From Bacillus nitratireducens (GTDB taxonomy: Bacteria > Bacillota > Bacilli > Bacillales > Bacillaceae_G): a stretch of 64,000 bases of DNA. The notes under the pieces are model-generated. The model saw only the letters and a list, made by a program, of their open reading frames with translations, was not told the origin of the DNA and searched no databases. A program made the translations under genes and the position numbers. This document shows positions 61,766 to 64,000 of this stretch, piece by piece. The stretch covers positions 62,001 to 126,000 of the forward strand of contig NZ_MAOC01000086.1 in assembly GCF_001884135.1 (NCBI RefSeq), read 5' to 3'. How positions within the stretch are numbered: position 1 is the stretch's first letter; each line of letters opens with the position of its first letter.

Positions 61766-63046
61766 TATCGTTTTAGTTTTAGGGGTAGGTGGTGTAATAG
61801 ATGTATCATTTTCAGGAACTCTAGTTAATAGGAATCCACCGATAATAAACAGAACAATAATACTAAGTACACCAGCGTTTGTTTTTCCTGTTAATTGTGT
61901 TGTGACACCTACTAATACCGGACCCATAATTGCTGCGAATTTACCAAAGATATTATAAAATCCAAAGAATTCATTTGCAGATTCTTTCGGTACTAGTTTT
62001 GCGAAATATGAACGGCTAAGTGCTTGAATACCGCCTTGAGAAGTGGCAACTAACATTGCTAAAATCCAGAAATCAAGTGTCGTTTTTAAGAAATAAGCAT
62101 ATGTGCAGATAATGATATAAATAATAATACCGACATATAGCATTTTTTTACCGGTAAATGTTTCCGATAGTTTTCCATATAATAAAGCGAATGGACAAGC
62201 GACAATTTGTGTTACAAATAAGATGATTAATAGGTTAGTTGCACTAATACCGAGATCTGTTCCGTAAGCGGTAGACATAGTGATAATTGTATCGACCCCA
62301 TCAATGTAGAAAAAGTAAGCTATTAGGAACATAAATACAGTTTTATATTCTTTAATATTTTTAAAAGTATTAGCAAGGCGCTTGAAACTCATTGCAATTG
62401 GTCTTGGATGACGTTCAATATAGTGTGTTTGCTCTACATTTTTTAGCATTGGTATCGTAAATAGTCCCCACCAAAGAGCTGTTATTGCAAAGGAAATTTG
62501 ACTAGCAATTCCGACTGATAAGGGGATAGTTCCTTTTTGAGCAAGAATGATAAGAGCAATACAACCGATAAAAGGAATTGTGCTCCCAATGTAACCTAAT
62601 GCAAAACCTCGCGTAGAAATTCGGTCCATTCTATCTCCAGAGGTAACATCTACTAAAAATGCATCATAAAAAATATTTGCTCCAGCAAAGCCGACTAATG
62701 CGAGCATATAGCATCCTAGTAATAAGTACCACTGAGATGTTGGAACAATTGCTAGCATACTTGTAAATACGATACCGAGTCCAAAGAAGAATGTGAAAAA
62801 TCGTTTTTTAAATCCCTTATAATCAGCAACTGTGCCGAGAATGGGAGCGAGTATAGAAATTAAAAGTGTAGCGAACGAGTTTGCATATCCCCAATAGGCT
62901 GTTGAAGTTGCACCAGATAGTCCAGCTTCTTTTGCAGCTGCTTTAAAGTAAATTGGAAATAATGCAGTTGTAATGACGAGCGAATATACCGAGTTCGCCC
63001 AATCGTATAATATCCAGCTTTTTTCTTGTCTGGACATTTTTTTCAT
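61763..63046 (-). CDS. UMF1-type MFS transporter (Atg22-like)
   Basis: The 427-residue protein has about twelve hydrophobic segments. It begins with the UMF1 hallmark SWILYDWANSVYSLVITTALFPIYF and contains GFALGYIGSTIPFIG and the second-half motif GGIQALSRSYFAKLVPKESANEFFGFYNIFGKFAAIMGP. Bacterial members are conserved but of unknown substrate; yeast Atg22 exports amino acids from vacuoles. GGGGG lies upstream of the ATG. It is a single gene. Confidence 0.9.
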   Translation of the reverse strand: MKKMSRQEKSWILYDWANSVYSLVITTALFPIYFKAAAKEAGLSGATSTAYWGYANSFATLLISILAPILGTVADYKGFKKRFFTFFFGLGIVFTSMLAIVPTSQWYLLLGCYMLALVGFAGANIFYDAFLVDVTSGDRMDRISTRGFALGYIGSTIPFIGCIALIILAQKGTIPLSVGIASQISFAITALWWGLFTIPMLKNVEQTHYIERHPRPIAMSFKRLANTFKNIKEYKTVFMFLIAYFFYIDGVDTIITMSTAYGTDLGISATNLLIILFVTQIVACPFALLYGKLSETFTGKKMLYVGIIIYIIICTYAYFLKTTLDFWILAMLVATSQGGIQALSRSYFAKLVPKESANEFFGFYNIFGKFAAIMGPVLVGVTTQLTGKTNAGVLSIIVLFIIGGFLLTRVPENDTSITPPTPKTKTI

Positions 63047-63154
63047 ATAATGTTCCCCCTTAAATTTGTTCTACTAACAGTGTACAAAAATAAAAATTAT
63101 AAAAAGAGAAACAGTGATGATTTTTACATAACTTTTACATATATACACAGTTCT

Positions 63155-64000
63155 TTACAATTGAAGTAAATCCTCTACAATTGCGCCGTCTGTTTCACCT
63201 AAGTGCAAACCGAGTAACCTAGCGATAGTCGGACCTTCATCAATCAGTCTCATATACGGAATTGTAACGCCGCTTTGAATACCTTTCCCAGCAGCCATAA
63301 AAATTGTTTCATAGTTAGGTTTTGTTGGTGAGTAACCATGGGTTCCAAATGTATATTTTTTACTAGGCGTAACATCTTTTGCAGTAATTTCTTTTATAAA
63401 ATCTCCTGTATAGTTTTCAGTGAAATAATACCCTTCTTGTGCTTCTAACATAAATAAACAATTACCGTCTGCACCGCATTCCTTCGCATCTTCATCATGA
63501 AGTATAAATTCAATTCCGTTTTGTTTATTTTGAAGCAGGTCTTCAAGGAGTAGTTGTACTTCTCGAATTGTATCCGTATCGTTTTTGTCTCTCACATATA
63601 CATAGGCAGACCCGTCGCAACTTTGGCAATAGGCCTTCCAATCTACTAATTTTCCTTTTGAATTTATAGATATAAGCCCTTTTTCATGAAATAGTACATT
63701 TAATTGAACGGCTTTGTTTTCACTTAAAGCGCTATGATCGCCAAGTGCAATAATTGTACTTTCTTCGTATATCCCGCTTTCTTTTAATGCATCAATAATT
63801 TTTCCAAGGCGTTCGTCGTGTCTGTGGATTGCAGCTATTGTTTCTTTAGACTCAAAGCCATGATAGTGTCTTTGAGTGTCTAAATCAGTAAAATGTACGA
63901 ACATAACATTTGGCTTTTTCGTATGGATTGTATGTACAGTAGAAGCGAGGACGAAATCATCAAGTTCAGGCTGTGACAGTCCATTTCGTATATGGCCAAA
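63155..64000 (-). CDS. Type I phosphodiesterase/nucleotide pyrophosphatase-like protein (5' end outside window)
   Basis: The frame stays open to base 64000, giving the C-terminal 281 codons. The alkaline-phosphatase superfamily pattern is seen in NVMFVHFTDLDTQRHYHG, with metal-ligand candidates D (in TDLD) and H (in QRHYHG), and in IIALGDHSALSENKAV, with GDHS providing a further D-H pair. A late GTHGYSPTKPNYETIFMAAGKGI block supplies the last histidine. Relatives hydrolyse phosphodiesters of nucleotides or lipids. The nucleophilic Thr/Ser would lie in the missing N-terminal part. No ATG or ribosome binding site at 63904 is convincing, so that internal methionine is not the start. Confidence 0.85.
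   Translation of the reverse strand, partial: FGHIRNGLSQPELDDFVLASTVHTIHTKKPNVMFVHFTDLDTQRHYHGFESKETIAAIHRHDERLGKIIDALKESGIYEESTIIALGDHSALSENKAVQLNVLFHEKGLISINSKGKLVDWKAYCQSCDGSAYVYVRDKNDTDTIREVQLLLEDLLQNKQNGIEFILHDEDAKECGADGNCLFMLEAQEGYYFTENYTGDFIKEITAKDVTPSKKYTFGTHGYSPTKPNYETIFMAAGKGIQSGVTIPYMRLIDEGPTIARLLGLHLGETDGAIVEDLLQL

Overview
The window is chromosomal DNA from a low-GC, spore-forming Firmicute, almost certainly a member of the Bacillus cereus group (cereus/thuringiensis/anthracis). The evidence is the gene content and order (ahpCF, a second MtnK/MtnA-like pair with a class II aldolase, three CotB-like spore coat genes, a full arginine deiminase cluster, yhfW, ygaK, topB, thiM-thiE), strong AGGAGG-type ribosome binding sites, SigA/SigK-type promoters, and two copies of a roughly 95-bp TTTAT-flanked interspersed repeat. 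I see no rRNA, tRNA, CRISPR array, insertion sequence or prophage. This is a core-like region with a few accessory touches.

Layout. 1-6.1 kb: tail of a probable methyltransferase, the peroxide defence pair ahpC-ahpF under a PerR-type box, and a divergent three-gene operon (drdK-drdI-drdA type) that fits salvage of 5-deoxyribose or methylthioribose to DHAP and an aldehyde. 6.1-10.5 kb: a hydroxamate-siderophore importer (binding lipoprotein and two permeases, no ATPase) divergent from a ferredoxin/flavodoxin-NADP-reductase-like flavoprotein, each with a Fur box. 10.5-17 kb: small hypotheticals, three CotB-like genes, a homospermidine-synthase/saccharopine-dehydrogenase-like gene with a structured leader, an orphan sporulation-type histidine kinase and a stand-alone PqqD-like protein. 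17-23.5 kb: a metal-dependent cyclase/formamidase gene controlled by a SAM-I riboswitch, a tandem P-loop ATPase, a nucleotidyltransferase, a Rieske-FAD oxidoreductase and a fatty-acid desaturase. 23.5-27.5 kb: an amino-acid ABC transporter and a chemoreceptor. 27.5-34 kb: argR-arcA-argF-arcD-arcC-arcR. 34-41 kb: a membrane protein, a berberine-bridge-like oxidase, and a maltose operon (alpha-glucosidase, PTS IICB, maltose-6'-phosphate phosphatase). 41-46.3 kb: a YhgE/Pip-like protein and topoisomerase III. 46.5-55 kb: two TPP riboswitches (thiM-thiE and a thiamin-precursor ABC operon), a Dcu transporter, and a chemoreceptor behind a cyclic-di-GMP-I riboswitch. 55-64 kb: an ABC-F gene behind a 12-codon leader peptide and attenuator, small proteins, a TetR-MFS efflux pair, an XRE regulator, a UMF1-type MFS protein, and the C-terminal part of a type I phosphodiesterase running off the end.

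RNA-level control is unusually dense: one SAM-I, two TPP and one c-di-GMP-I riboswitch, a leader-peptide attenuator, and several terminator-like hairpins in 5' leaders. The most promising observations are the SAM-I riboswitch in front of a KynB-type cyclase, the ABC-F leader/antiterminator, the nested-hairpin leader before the gene at 13847, perfect palindromes of the AAACAAACGTTTG class around a previously easy-to-miss 47-codon membrane protein gene, the Sm-like repeat architecture of the three coat proteins, and the stand-alone PqqD-like protein. I did not find a clear defence island or an obviously new multigene system. Many start codons were moved inward from the longest reading frame because the ribosome binding site fits a later start.
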